From Bacteroidota bacterium (GTDB lineage Bacteria; Bacteroidota; Bacteroidia; Bacteroidales; Lentimicrobiaceae): DNA of 64,000 bases. The DNA lies in the NCBI GenBank assembly GCA_009773515.1, contig WSXX01000012.1, positions 124,001 through 188,000 on the forward strand, given 5' to 3'. A program made the translations under genes and the position numbers. Positions within the stretch are counted from its first letter, which is position 1, and the number at the start of each line of letters is the position of its first letter. Below the pieces are notes generated by a model. That model worked only from the letters and a program-made list of their open reading frames with translations, was not told where the DNA came from and did not search any database. This document shows positions 18,083 to 27,238 of this stretch, piece by piece.

Positions 18083-19077
18083 CAGTAATAATGTGTTTTT
18101 ACGTTTGGTTCATTGTATTCTTTTGGCATCCCGCTGAGATAACCTTGACAGATTTTTTCAAAGATGCACTGATTGTGATGATTGGTCTCAATCATCAGGT
18201 CAAAGGTACAGGGATTTTTCGAACATTTTTTATCAGTGCACAGCGTTATTTCATTGCAGCACGATCGACCCAGAGGCCAGAATATGTCATTCATAACCCA
18301 GACTTCAAGACCGGAAATTTCTGAAATTGTATTGAAGGAATCAATGCAAGCGAGCCTTACAGGCATATCACTTTCAACTGGGATGCTGTTTTTTAGCTTA
18401 AAATCATATTCCGGGTCGTTAACTTCAACACAGCCAAGCCTTAATAAAACCCGCTGCATATGATAATCAACTATGGGAATGTAGTTTTGCTTGTCTTGTA
18501 TGCTGTAAAGACCGGCATCAATCAACAACTTCAGTAAAAACGATGATTTTTTACGCTGAGGATCAGAAAAAGCTTCACAGCCAGAAAGTACTTCATAAAA
18601 TCCTTTGCCATTGTTGAGCAATAATTCGCCGGTTGATCTCAACATTTCTGAGAAATGTCCCTGAAATTCGCTGATAATCAATTTGTTGATGCTGGTATAA
18701 AGTTCAGCCCTTTCCTCAATAGTGTCCAGCGATGAATTGCCGGCTTCACCGGTATCGGAGAATATACACAGGAGTTTGTACTGAAGCTCTTCGGGCTTCA
18801 GGTTAACAACAAAATCAGGAATCAGCAGCGGACTGCTGATTTCGGCCAGCGATGTAAATGCTTTTTCAATATAATCCCAGCCATAGAGATTATGGCCGGG
18901 ACTATAAAGATTTCGGGTTTGGTGGCAAATTGCAACAGCGTTGAAAAGCATGCTTAATTTCTGCTCGTCGGTGAAATTGTTTTTAAGAAAACGTCTTCTC
19001 AGGAAATTATCTCTGATTTTCAGTTTCTTAAGGATTTCGCCTACGGCTTTGCTGTTTCCATAATTTGCCTTTACCAT
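18082..19077 (-). CDS. Unrecognised protein with HhH-GPD DNA glycosylase-like core and C-terminal Cys cluster
   Basis: A 331-residue protein from the ATG at 19077 (a TTG at 19098 is possible and would overlap the OmpA gene). Two features point to the helix-hairpin-helix DNA glycosylase superfamily. First, IPIVDYHMQRVLLRLGCVEV around residue 230 matches the PVDTHVxRVxxRL signature that holds the catalytic Asp. Second, four or five Cys follow (RSCCNEITLCTDKKCSKNPC), placed like the 4Fe-4S loop of EndoIII but with different spacing (C-x6-C-x4-C-x4-C, counting the first Cys). A classic hairpin LPGVGxKTA is not visible; a KKSSFLLKLLIDAG helix ~28 residues before the Asp may serve instead, as in the archaeal AGOG type. 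This is inference; the partner genes (OmpA, HIT) give no support. Confidence 0.5.
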   Translation of the reverse strand: MVKANYGNSKAVGEILKKLKIRDNFLRRRFLKNNFTDEQKLSMLFNAVAICHQTRNLYSPGHNLYGWDYIEKAFTSLAEISSPLLIPDFVVNLKPEELQYKLLCIFSDTGEAGNSSLDTIEERAELYTSINKLIISEFQGHFSEMLRSTGELLLNNGKGFYEVLSGCEAFSDPQRKKSSFLLKLLIDAGLYSIQDKQNYIPIVDYHMQRVLLRLGCVEVNDPEYDFKLKNSIPVESDMPVRLACIDSFNTISEISGLEVWVMNDIFWPLGRSCCNEITLCTDKKCSKNPCTFDLMIETNHHNQCIFEKICQGYLSGMPKEYNEPNVKTHYY

Positions 19078-19084
19078 ACTGATT

Positions 19085-21448
19085 TTACTCAAAAACAATT
19101 TTCATTTCAACCCTTCTGTTTTTCTGCCTGCCGGCTGGAGTTTTGTTGTCGGCCACAGGTTTTTCCTGTCCAAACCACTCGGTTTTGATTCTGAACTCGT
19201 CAACACCCTGTTTAATAAGGTAATCTTTTACAGCTTGAGTTCTGTTGTTGGAAAGGGTCATATTTTTTTCGGCATTTCCTGTATTGTCGGTATGTCCTGA
19301 AAGCTGAACCTTCCACATTGGTTTTTGAATCATCAGCGAAGCAAGCTCATTCAGCGAAGGATAAGAAACAGCTTTTATTACAGATTTCCCTGACTCAAAT
19401 TCAAGCGCTGAAAATGCACGGTCTAAAACTTCCTGTTCTTTTTTCTCAATAGGAGGGCATCCGAAATTTTCAGCAACTCCCGGAATTGTCGGACACAAAT
19501 CGTGTTTGTCTGAAATGCCATCGCCATCGGTATCGGGGCAACCTTTCATATTTGCCGGTCCTGGAATGGTCGGACATTCATCTTCCTCGTCAGGAACACC
19601 ATCTTTATCGCTGTCAGCAAACGGACAACCATTAAATTCAGGTTTTCCAGGGGTATCGGGGCATAGGTCCAAACGATCAGGGATTCCGTCACCATCTCTG
19701 TCAGGACAACCGTTAAATTCGGGCAATCCAGCCTGATCGGGGCATTCATCAAGATGATCAACTATACCATCACCATCAGTATCGGGGCATCCTGAATACA
19801 TAGGAAGCCCGGGATGATCAGGGCAAAGGTCATCTTTATCGGGAATACCATCGCCATCTCTATCGGGACAACCTTTAAGTTCGGCTGGTCCTTTGTCGTA
19901 AGGGCATTCATCTTCAGCATCTGTAATTTCATCACCATCGGTATCGGGGCAACCCATCAAAGCCCATACGCCTGGGAGTTCAGGGCACTGGTCAAGTTTG
20001 TCACTTATTGCATCATTGTCTTTATCTCGCGGACCTTTCTTGAAAATCGGGATTTTAACCATTGCATAAGCATCAACTCCATAGCTGTCTTTCGCAATGC
20101 TGTTGCGGATAATTGTATTGGATCCGACCCAGATTGGTCCTAACCTCACCGCAACACCCGCATTGAAACGACTGAACTGATCAACATACATGGGAACAGA
20201 AATACCAAACCACTTGTGATCATAACGGGGAGTAAGGCTGTAGCTTGTAAAATAGTGGGTTTTGGCAACCATGTTTGTCCCTTTTCTCAATGCAAAATAG
20301 GGCATAAAGTTTACATAAAATCCTGCGCCTATATTATAATCTACCTGAAGACTGAGGGCAATAGGAAGTCCCATTTTATAACTTTCAGAAGTATTGTCAG
20401 TGAAATTGAACCTGTTGCGCAAAGTGTCGTTAAAATCCTGAATGGTGTTTAATTCCATGCCATTTATGTTCCAGTCTCTGACGTCGGCAACAAAATCCTG
20501 ACTATGGTAACCTTTGTTATATCTGATATGTCCAAAGTCGAGTAATGAAATGCCGATTCTGAATAAATATTTGTCTTTGTCATCGCGCAACAAGCCTTCA
20601 CGACCATCCATATTGTACTTGTATTTGTCAATATCAGGCCTGTACTCGTAAACAAAACCAAGGTCAAGACCAAATCCGGGGTCTGAAATTCCGCTTATTT
20701 TAGGAATACCTTCATCGTCAAAAGTATTTGAAATGCCATAATTTATTTTTGATTGAAACAATGACAGCGTATCCGGACTATCGAGCCGATAGGTCAGGTC
20801 TCTTGCAAAAACATAACCTGAAGCCGCACCCTGAAGGAACTTTAAAGTTACTCCTCCTTTGAGAAAATGTTTTTCCTTGTTTAGTATAACCCCGGCATAA
20901 GAAAAACCCAACTCAAGCCAGTTGTTGGCTTGCAGACTGAAGTTGGCATTTTCGAGGGTTGTGTACAAAAGTGGTTCATAATCAAATCCTTCCCAGGCCA
21001 ATTGGGTAAATTCTTCTGAAATGTTATCAATATTATAAATTGACCTTATGCGTGTTGTAAATCCCAGTGCAGAATTTTTTCCGAGATTAAACATAAATGA
21101 AGGCAGAATTACCGATCCTGCCGCATAAATGGTTTTGTCATTTCCATCAAGGTTTCGAGTAATGTAATCATCAACAAAATCAATCTCATCCCAGGTGCTC
21201 CGGTTAAAAATGGCTTGACGATTTATTGAAACAAAATTGTTATTTACTGAAGTCTCAGCACCAATGAACGTTATGTCAAATTTGTATCTGCTGTCAACAA
21301 TTGATGCAGGTTGAAGTAATAATCCACTAACTCCTGCATAATTGCTTTGCGCAAATGGCATAAATGCTTGCCCAATTAACCTGTCAATAGATACAGCATT
21401 TATTAATGCTATGATTAACAGCAATTTAAAGGTGTAGTTCTTTCTCAT
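19085..21448 (-). CDS. Outer-membrane OmpA-family protein with thrombospondin type 3 repeats
   Basis: A 787-residue exported protein. Residues 1-28 form a signal peptide. Residues ~30-480 look like an outer-membrane beta-barrel (many alternating strands; YAGVSGLLLQPASIVDSRYKFDI near the start, perhaps DUF5723-like). Residues ~485-660 hold seven thrombospondin type 3-like calcium-binding repeats (DTDGDGIxDxxDxCP). Residues ~670-787 are an OmpA peptidoglycan-binding domain: LSGHTDNTGNAEKNMTLSNN, then NRTQAVKDYLIKQGVDEFRI and GRQKNRRVEMKIVFE. This anchors the outer membrane to the wall. It is the first gene of an operon with two cytoplasmic proteins, which is unexpected. Confidence 0.9.
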   Translation of the reverse strand: MRKNYTFKLLLIIALINAVSIDRLIGQAFMPFAQSNYAGVSGLLLQPASIVDSRYKFDITFIGAETSVNNNFVSINRQAIFNRSTWDEIDFVDDYITRNLDGNDKTIYAAGSVILPSFMFNLGKNSALGFTTRIRSIYNIDNISEEFTQLAWEGFDYEPLLYTTLENANFSLQANNWLELGFSYAGVILNKEKHFLKGGVTLKFLQGAASGYVFARDLTYRLDSPDTLSLFQSKINYGISNTFDDEGIPKISGISDPGFGLDLGFVYEYRPDIDKYKYNMDGREGLLRDDKDKYLFRIGISLLDFGHIRYNKGYHSQDFVADVRDWNINGMELNTIQDFNDTLRNRFNFTDNTSESYKMGLPIALSLQVDYNIGAGFYVNFMPYFALRKGTNMVAKTHYFTSYSLTPRYDHKWFGISVPMYVDQFSRFNAGVAVRLGPIWVGSNTIIRNSIAKDSYGVDAYAMVKIPIFKKGPRDKDNDAISDKLDQCPELPGVWALMGCPDTDGDEITDAEDECPYDKGPAELKGCPDRDGDGIPDKDDLCPDHPGLPMYSGCPDTDGDGIVDHLDECPDQAGLPEFNGCPDRDGDGIPDRLDLCPDTPGKPEFNGCPFADSDKDGVPDEEDECPTIPGPANMKGCPDTDGDGISDKHDLCPTIPGVAENFGCPPIEKKEQEVLDRAFSALEFESGKSVIKAVSYPSLNELASLMIQKPMWKVQLSGHTDNTGNAEKNMTLSNNRTQAVKDYLIKQGVDEFRIKTEWFGQEKPVADNKTPAGRQKNRRVEMKIVFE
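19487..20034 (-). repeat. Seven tandem coding repeats (thrombospondin type 3 units)
   Basis: Within the OmpA-family gene, seven units of about 80-90 bases encode D-x-D-x-D-G-I-x-D-x-x-D-x-C-P followed by a G-C-P. They are similar enough at DNA level to recombine. Boundaries are approximate. Confidence 0.8.
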
Positions 21449-21616
21449 ATACGTTAGGATTTTGCTTGATGAAAATTAGTGAATTATAATTAATATACAA
21501 ATGGGCATAAGGTAATATTTTCAAAAGAAATCATTGCTGTCCGGGGAAAGTTTCGAATATTATTACAAATGATTGATATTGACTCTCTTTGACAAAAGTT
21601 GTAGAACAATACCTTA

Positions 21617-21735
21617 CTTTATGAAATTTGCCACCAAAACACGAAATCACCAAAATTCACCAATTTAATTTATTCATTTTGTGTAATTTGGAGTTTTGGA
21701 GTCCCGATAGCTATCGGGATGGTGGCAAGGAAATT
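21617..21735. repeat. Imperfect inverted repeat with REP-like palindrome
   Basis: A left arm TTTGCCACCAAAACACGAAA and a right arm (read on the other strand) CTTGCCACC...CTCCAAAACTCC enclose an AT-rich core. Within the right arm sits the perfect 18-bp palindrome TCCCGATAGCTATCGGGA at 21702-21719. Sequences like these recur in intergenic DNA of many Bacteroidota. This accounts for much of the 419-base gap 21449-21867; I see no gene there. Confidence 0.65.
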
Positions 21736-21867
21736 TTCGATTTTCACCGGACAATAGTGAAAAGAAATGTTCAACTGCATTTGCCGGATTTGCATTATCA
21801 ATAATCAATACAGCACCGGTTTTATTCGGGTTAAAAAATAAATCTGTACTAAGAATATTTAGCCGGA

Positions 21868-22731
21868 TTAATTTGCAATCATCAGAATAGCAATAAGCGC
21901 AACAAAAATACCTATCCAATTGATTAACCTTAGTTTTTCCCTGAAAATTAAATATCCGATAATTGCAGAAAGGCCAACCACACTTATGTTCAGAATCGGA
22001 ATAAAAACCGATACCTGCATTAATTCAAATCCTTTTAAAAGATAATATATTGAAAACCAGTTAATAATACCCAGGATTATGCCTGCTATGAGATTTTTTA
22101 GTTTGAATACCTTTTCTCCTTTAAAGATCCGGAAAAGTGAAATTGCGAGTCCGATTACAAATGCAACCATGAATGAGGTTGCTGCATAGCTGATATACTC
22201 AGTCTGCCCTGTGCCGGCCAGAAAATAATGCTGGGTTAGCTTAACAGTTGAGTCGTTTAATCCTGTAAAGAGAAATACAGCCAAAGGTATCCATATAAGT
22301 TTTAACGAGAATTTTTCATCCTTGCCCTTTTTGAGAGTCAGGTACAGTGCAACCAAAGCAAGGGCTATACCTGCGATTTTCAATATTCCTGCTTGATCAC
22401 TTAAAACCAGCAAGCCCAATAATACTGGAATAACCACAGACATTCTGCTGCTTATGGCAGTAAGTGCAACTCCGGCTTTACGCGCTGATATTGAGAAGAA
22501 AACAAATCCAGAAATCAATAATACTCCGGTAAGCAAGGCCATTGGAAGCCATGATGATGTATATATTTCGGGAATGGTTTTTTCCCAGTTGATAAAGTTA
22601 AATCCGAAAAGCGAACCTACAATATAATTAACTGTTATTGCTGAGAAGTCGTCAATGCCGAAGCGGCTAAAAAGCTTGAAACATACCAGAATGAGCGTGC
22701 TGACAGCAATGGCGAGCAATAGATAGAGCAT
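21868..22731 (-). CDS. EamA/DMT family transporter
   Basis: About 287 residues from the ATG at 22731, with ten spans: MLYLLLAIAVSTLILVCFKLF, AITVNYIVGSLFGFNF, then VALTAISSRMSVVIPVLLGLL and, in the second half, YAATSFMVAFVIGLAISLF and FELMQVSVFIPILNISVVGLSAIIGYLIF. An upstream extension to 22866 would add polar residues and cross the promoter box, so I reject it. It resembles the one at 16657 only in overall fold. The substrate is unknown. Confidence 0.85.
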   Translation of the reverse strand: MLYLLLAIAVSTLILVCFKLFSRFGIDDFSAITVNYIVGSLFGFNFINWEKTIPEIYTSSWLPMALLTGVLLISGFVFFSISARKAGVALTAISSRMSVVIPVLLGLLVLSDQAGILKIAGIALALVALYLTLKKGKDEKFSLKLIWIPLAVFLFTGLNDSTVKLTQHYFLAGTGQTEYISYAATSFMVAFVIGLAISLFRIFKGEKVFKLKNLIAGIILGIINWFSIYYLLKGFELMQVSVFIPILNISVVGLSAIIGYLIFREKLRLINWIGIFVALIAILMIAN

Positions 22732-22746
22732 ATTCAGATTTTTTGG

Positions 22747-22754
22747 CAAAAGTA
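22747..22754 (-). promoter_or_regulatory. -7 promoter box for the EamA transporter (TACTTTTG on the minus strand)
   Basis: CAAAAGTA on the plus strand reads TACTTTTG on the minus strand, 15 bases upstream of the ATG at 22731. This supports the shorter start. Confidence 0.5.
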
Positions 22755-22771
22755 AGCATTTGAAATATGCA

Positions 22772-23806
22772 TCAGTCAAATGTTTGACGGGCTTTTTCAA
22801 CGTCCATGAACACCGGTAAATAACCGGGAATATAAAAGCTGAATCCGTAAGCAGTATTAAAATCAATTAATCCGATCGAAACTGTTTTGTGTTGATTATC
22901 TAATAACTTTATGGAGCAATGTATTCCGGTTTTGTCAAGCAGATCAAGTATTTCGGAGTAAAATTCTTCAAGAAAACCACCCAGACTTTTTAAGGTACGA
23001 TCACTGAAACTGCTGTGCTGTCTGATAAAACTATAAATCTCCGGTGCTGAAAACTCGTAGATGGACATAACCTCAGCTAAGCTGCAACTTAAGCCAAGAA
23101 TCAAATGATTATGATCTTCAACCAGAAATGAGGTTTCAGGTATTTCTCCGCAATTATAAAACTCCTGATTGTTATCTCCTGAAGGCTTGGAATATTGCTG
23201 ATAATCATCAAATAATAAGCGTGTTTTACCTGTTTCAGCAGAAAATGTGTGATTAAAAAAGTCATTTACGGTGTTGAATCTGTGAATTTCAGTAAAATCA
23301 GGTTCAGAAGAAAAGGAAATGTCATTCTGCGTATCATTGATAAATTTTGAATTATCATCCGGGCGTTCAGTAGCTGCCAAATAAATTGCCATTGCTAAAT
23401 TTTCTGATTCATCAGCAGCAACGCCGCTTTCAATGAGCCAGTCAGTCATTTGAGTAACTGATAAGGATGTATCAGTAAAATAAAAATAAATAATAAGTAC
23501 AACAGTTTTTTGGTTCAGCTTACTGATGTCTGTATTTTCTTGAACAGCATTTCGCAAAACTTCAAATGCAGTTGCACTCTGCAGATGCTTAAGTAAAAAT
23601 TCGTAATTAAAAATCTTTTTCCCGGCAAGAGCTCCGATTGGCAGTTCTTTTGCAGATAAAATTGAAAATGAATTGTTGCCAGAGTCTGTTCTACATGCAA
23701 GAAGTATTTCGTCATCTTCACAAAAGGCTATTTCTATCCTTGTTGAAAGACTTTGTATATTATTAAATATTAATGGTTTACCATTATAACAAATGCTGAA
23801 ATTCAT
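22772..23806 (-). CDS. Conserved protein of unknown function
   Basis: A 344-residue protein that I do not recognise. It begins MNFSICYNGKPLIFNNIQSLSTR with no signal peptide. The centre is acidic and Ser/Asn-rich (ERPDDNSKFINDTQNDISF) and likely flexible. Hydrophobic segments near residue 105 (KTVVLIIYFYF) and 235 (LILGLSCSLAEVMSIYEF) suggest buried helices or strands rather than membrane spans. The C-terminal part (SLGGFLEEFYSEILDLLDKT, then IGLIDFNTAYGFSFYIPGYLP) is beta-rich. It lies divergent to prmC and upstream of the EamA gene. No catalytic motif is visible. Confidence 0.6.
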   Translation of the reverse strand: MNFSICYNGKPLIFNNIQSLSTRIEIAFCEDDEILLACRTDSGNNSFSILSAKELPIGALAGKKIFNYEFLLKHLQSATAFEVLRNAVQENTDISKLNQKTVVLIIYFYFTDTSLSVTQMTDWLIESGVAADESENLAMAIYLAATERPDDNSKFINDTQNDISFSSEPDFTEIHRFNTVNDFFNHTFSAETGKTRLLFDDYQQYSKPSGDNNQEFYNCGEIPETSFLVEDHNHLILGLSCSLAEVMSIYEFSAPEIYSFIRQHSSFSDRTLKSLGGFLEEFYSEILDLLDKTGIHCSIKLLDNQHKTVSIGLIDFNTAYGFSFYIPGYLPVFMDVEKARQTFD

Positions 23807-23821
23807 ATTCTTATTTTACAG

Positions 23822-23829
23822 CAAAGATA
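23822..23829 (-). promoter_or_regulatory. -7 promoter box, minus direction (TATCTTTG)
   Basis: CAAAGATA on the plus strand reads TATCTTTG on the minus strand, 16 bases before the ATG of the unknown gene at 23806. It forms a divergent pair with the plus-strand box at 23839. Confidence 0.55.
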
Positions 23830-23838
23830 TCAATTCAT

Positions 23839-23846
23839 TACCTTTG
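23839..23846 (+). promoter_or_regulatory. -7 promoter box for prmC (TACCTTTG)
   Basis: TACCTTTG is a perfect TAnnTTTG, 39 bases before the prmC ATG. The two boxes lie only 9 bases apart on opposite strands, so the two promoters may compete. Confidence 0.6.
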
Positions 23847-23884
23847 CAGAGATTATTTTACTGATTGAGCATTAGAATCTGAGT

Positions 23885-24760
23885 ATGACAAACAGCCAAC
23901 TGGAAAAACAGGTTTATGAAAAATTGCTTCCTGTTTACGGGCACAATGAATCGTTGTCGATGCAGCGTTTTTTATTTTCTGCTCTTCACGGAAAGCAAAA
24001 TCATGAATGGCTGCTGCTCCGAAATTCTGAAGTTTCGGAGACGTTAAAAACCCGGGTAGAAACAGCGATACCACTGTTGTTGAATCACATGCCTGTTCAA
24101 TATGTCGTTGGGAAAACATGGTTTTATGACCTTGAGCTTTCGGTAGAACCCGGCGTTTTGATACCACGACCTGAAACCGAAGAGCTTGTAAGGGCGATTG
24201 TTCTAAAGCACCATCTGGATAAGTCAGTTGAAATCCTCGACATCGGCACAGGAAGCGGAGCCATAGCTTTATCGCTTTGCAGTCAGTTACCTTTCGCTAA
24301 AGTTTCAGCAGCAGATATCAGTGATATAGCCCTGACTGTTGCAGCAAAAAATGCGCTGAATCTTAAGCTTGATATAAACCTCTATAAAGCAGATTTTTTA
24401 AACGAAGAAGCGTATTCCTTATTCGGGAAGTACAATATTATTGTGAGTAATCCTCCTTATGTAAAAGAATCAGAAAAGCAATTTATGCTACCTAATGTAC
24501 TTGATTATGAGCCTTTTGAAGCATTATTTGTTCCTGATTCAGATCCGCTTGTTTTTTATAGGAAAATCCTTGCTTTTGCATCATCTCATCTTTACGAAAG
24601 GGGAGAAGTATGGTTTGAAATTAACGAATCTGAAGCCGTGAATGTTGCCAGGTTGTTCACCGATAATGGTTTTGGGAATATCAGGATATATAATGACTTC
24701 AAAGGCAAAGAAAGATTTGTTTCCGGTGTTTTTAATTTCGGGGATCAGGACTATGCATAA
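23885..24760 (+). CDS. prmC: Peptide chain release factor N5-glutamine methyltransferase
   Basis: A 291-residue SAM-dependent methyltransferase. The N-terminal helical domain (residues 1-85) is followed by PVQYVVGKTWFYDL, PGVLIPRPETEELV, the SAM motif ILDIGTGSGAIALSL and the catalytic NPPY in IVSNPPYVKESE. The enzyme methylates the Gln of the GGQ loop in RF1/RF2. In many bacteria prmC follows prfA; here it stands alone with its own promoter-like box, divergent from the unknown gene at 22772. Confidence 0.95.
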   Translation: MTNSQLEKQVYEKLLPVYGHNESLSMQRFLFSALHGKQNHEWLLLRNSEVSETLKTRVETAIPLLLNHMPVQYVVGKTWFYDLELSVEPGVLIPRPETEELVRAIVLKHHLDKSVEILDIGTGSGAIALSLCSQLPFAKVSAADISDIALTVAAKNALNLKLDINLYKADFLNEEAYSLFGKYNIIVSNPPYVKESEKQFMLPNVLDYEPFEALFVPDSDPLVFYRKILAFASSHLYERGEVWFEINESEAVNVARLFTDNGFGNIRIYNDFKGKERFVSGVFNFGDQDYA

Positions 24761-24963
24761 AATCTGTATCAAGTGAAGGTTTCCGTAATTTTCATCACAA
24801 AGATGCTGTCATTACTGTTCGGTTAGATTCAGTTTTTTGGAAAGAAAAAATTTAGTAATTGCTGCTGATTCAAGATTTTACCGATATTTGCCACTCTAAA
24901 AGCCAATTTTCAACAATCCATTGGATTTATTGTTTATTGAGTTACTAACCAGAACTTTGTCTA

Positions 24964-26658
24964 ATGAATCAATACACTTACTTTTTCGCTTTCATTCTTC
25001 TTTCTTTATTTTCAGGGAGTTCCAATGCACAGGGCGTTTACCATAAGATTTGGTTGCTTGATAAGCAGTCGGCTTATGATATGTCCAGGCCGGGAGAGTT
25101 TCTTTCTGTCAAATCAGTTGAGCGAAGACTTCTTCAACAAATACCATTATCAGAATCAGACCAGCCCTTAAGTCCTGATTATCTTGCAGATATTAAGTCT
25201 TCAGGTGCTGAGATTGTTTATAAATCCAAATGGTTGAACCTCGTTATTGTAAAAACATCAGATAGGTCGTTTCCGGATAATATCAAAAGGAAGGCTTATG
25301 TAAAATCAGTTCAGCCGGCTGATCATCTGTTTAAGGTTGGTAAATCTACAAATACCAAACCTCATTTTGATAAAGAAAATATTGTAAGATTACCCAACCG
25401 GGTTACAAGATCAAAGTACCATAAGAGTTCAGATGCATTTAATTATGGTGCATCGGCAAACCAGGTAGAAATGATTGGAATCAATCATCTGCATGAAATG
25501 GGCTTTACCGGTGCCGGAATGGTTATAGGTGTAATTGATGCAGGTTTTAATAGTGTAAACATTCACCCGGCTTTCGATAGTATCAGGATAAATGCTCAGA
25601 TTTTAGGTACGCGCGATTTTGTTCTTCCAGGGAACGATGTTTACGCCACAACCATGAACTCTCATGGAACCAGGGTTTTATCAACCATGGGAGGGCACCT
25701 TCCCGGTCAACTGATTGGAACTGCTCCTAAAGCTTCTTATTGGCTGTTAAGGTCAGAAGATGCCGGATCTGAATATCTGATGGAAGAATATTATTGGGTT
25801 AATGCTGCCGAATTTGCTGATTCTGTGGGAGTTGATATAATTAATTCGTCATTGGGCTATAGTATTTTTGATAATCCGCTTGAAAATCATACTTACGCTG
25901 ATATGGATGGAAATACAACTGTGGTTACTATCGGAGCTGATATGGCTGCAGAAAAAGGCATTTTGGTAGTTAACAGTGCAGGAAATTCAGGTGGAAATAA
26001 TCCATGGAGATACATTACAGCTCCGGCTGACGGAGATAGCGTTTTTACAATAGGCGCCGTTAATTCGAGTGGTCAATATGCATATTTTTCGTCAGAAGGT
26101 CCTACCTACGATGGTAGAACCAAACCCGATGTTTCAGCACAGGGAATGGCAACCGTTACTGCAGTTTTGCCTACCGGTATCGGTGGTGGCGACGGAACTT
26201 CTTTCTCTTCTCCGCTTATAGCAGGAGCTTCAGCATGTTTATGGCAAGCAAATCCAACGTTTAACAATATGGATCTGATTGATGCCATCAGATCAAGTGC
26301 ATCAAAAGCCAGCAGCCCTGATAACTATCTGGGGTGGGGGATTCCAAATTTTCTCGTTGCAAATAGCCTGCTCACTTCTTCACTTATTCAAACGGCTAAT
26401 CCGGTTAAAAATCTGAAAGTATTTCCAAACCCTTTTACCGAAAGAATTAATATTGAAATGGATTTGCCTGTTTCTTCCAAGTTGGATATTAATCTTATCA
26501 ATGCACAGGGTAAAGTAGTTGCTGGTCTTAAAAGTGTTGAGCTTGCCGCCGGAAAAAACTTTATTGTGCTTAATGATCTTGGCAATCTACCCAAGGGTAT
26601 TTACATGCTGCAGGTAACTGATGGATTTTCTGTTGTGACCACCAAAGTGATACATTAA
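24964..26658 (+). CDS. Secreted subtilisin-like (S8) protease with type IX sorting domain
   Basis: A 564-residue exported protease. The signal peptide covers residues 1-23. A propeptide (about 24-155) precedes the catalytic domain. The Asp is in VIGVIDAGFN, the His in NSHGTRVLSTMGGH, the oxyanion Asn in SAGNSGG and the Ser in GTSFSSPLIAGASA. The last ~80 residues (VFPNPFTERINIEM, NAQGKVVAGLKSVELAAGKN, GIYMLQVTDGF) form the type A C-terminal signal of the type IX secretion system, so the enzyme is released or attached at the cell surface. A strong terminator follows. Confidence 0.95.
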   Translation: MNQYTYFFAFILLSLFSGSSNAQGVYHKIWLLDKQSAYDMSRPGEFLSVKSVERRLLQQIPLSESDQPLSPDYLADIKSSGAEIVYKSKWLNLVIVKTSDRSFPDNIKRKAYVKSVQPADHLFKVGKSTNTKPHFDKENIVRLPNRVTRSKYHKSSDAFNYGASANQVEMIGINHLHEMGFTGAGMVIGVIDAGFNSVNIHPAFDSIRINAQILGTRDFVLPGNDVYATTMNSHGTRVLSTMGGHLPGQLIGTAPKASYWLLRSEDAGSEYLMEEYYWVNAAEFADSVGVDIINSSLGYSIFDNPLENHTYADMDGNTTVVTIGADMAAEKGILVVNSAGNSGGNNPWRYITAPADGDSVFTIGAVNSSGQYAYFSSEGPTYDGRTKPDVSAQGMATVTAVLPTGIGGGDGTSFSSPLIAGASACLWQANPTFNNMDLIDAIRSSASKASSPDNYLGWGIPNFLVANSLLTSSLIQTANPVKNLKVFPNPFTERINIEMDLPVSSKLDINLINAQGKVVAGLKSVELAAGKNFIVLNDLGNLPKGIYMLQVTDGFSVVTTKVIH

Positions 26659-26681
26659 ATTTTTTCTGAACTTATTTTCTG

Positions 26682-26708
26682 AATCCGGTTTTTACCGGAT
26701 TTTTTTTT
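26682..26708 (+). terminator. Terminator after the subtilase gene
   Basis: Stem AATCCGGT / ACCGGATT with a 4-base TTTT loop runs into a T run, 24 bases past the stop. Confidence 0.85.
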
Positions 26709-27055
26709 GAAATTCAGCAAGTTACATCCTATTTTCAGGGTCAGTAACCCTTTTTGCTGATGCTATTGGCTTTCTAGAAGTGCTAACCCCTGCTATATTC
26801 ATATCATTCGTGGATATCAGGTATCTTAATCAACTACCGGAAACTATTATAGAAAAGTGACAATGCTAAGCAAGGGGAGGGACTCTTCTTCCAACTTTAT
26901 AAATTTCTGATATCGGATGTTTAGGCATGGAGCGCATTATTGAATTAGCTGCTTCCTTAATTTTTTCGAACAGGTAAAATTTTATCTGCAGGTTCTGCTG
27001 ATTTTTTCACTCTGTATGGCTCGCCAAAATGGATTTGAATCTCCAAAACAAGATG

Positions 27056-27067
27056 TTACAAATGTAT
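27056..27067. promoter_or_regulatory. Outlying palindromic operator-like site
   Basis: TTACAAATGTAT is an imperfect copy (one mismatch) of the TTACAnnTGTAA palindrome found as a cluster 180-290 bases further on. Confidence 0.35.
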
Positions 27068-27238
27068 ACATAGTTTTTAAGTTGTATTAACCTTATTATC
27101 AGTACTATTGACATTAATGTTTATTATTTCAGCTCTGAGTTTCGTTAAGGAATAATATGAAGCTTAGACGGGTTGCATGAATTTTGATGGTTATTAATAG
27201 CCAAGACACTACATGTTATTGATAATCAATTAATAAAG

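Noticed and set aside
21674-21919. Minus-strand frame of 81 codons before the EamA gene end
   Set aside because: It overlaps the EamA 3' end and crosses the REP palindrome; the translation shows no conserved pattern.
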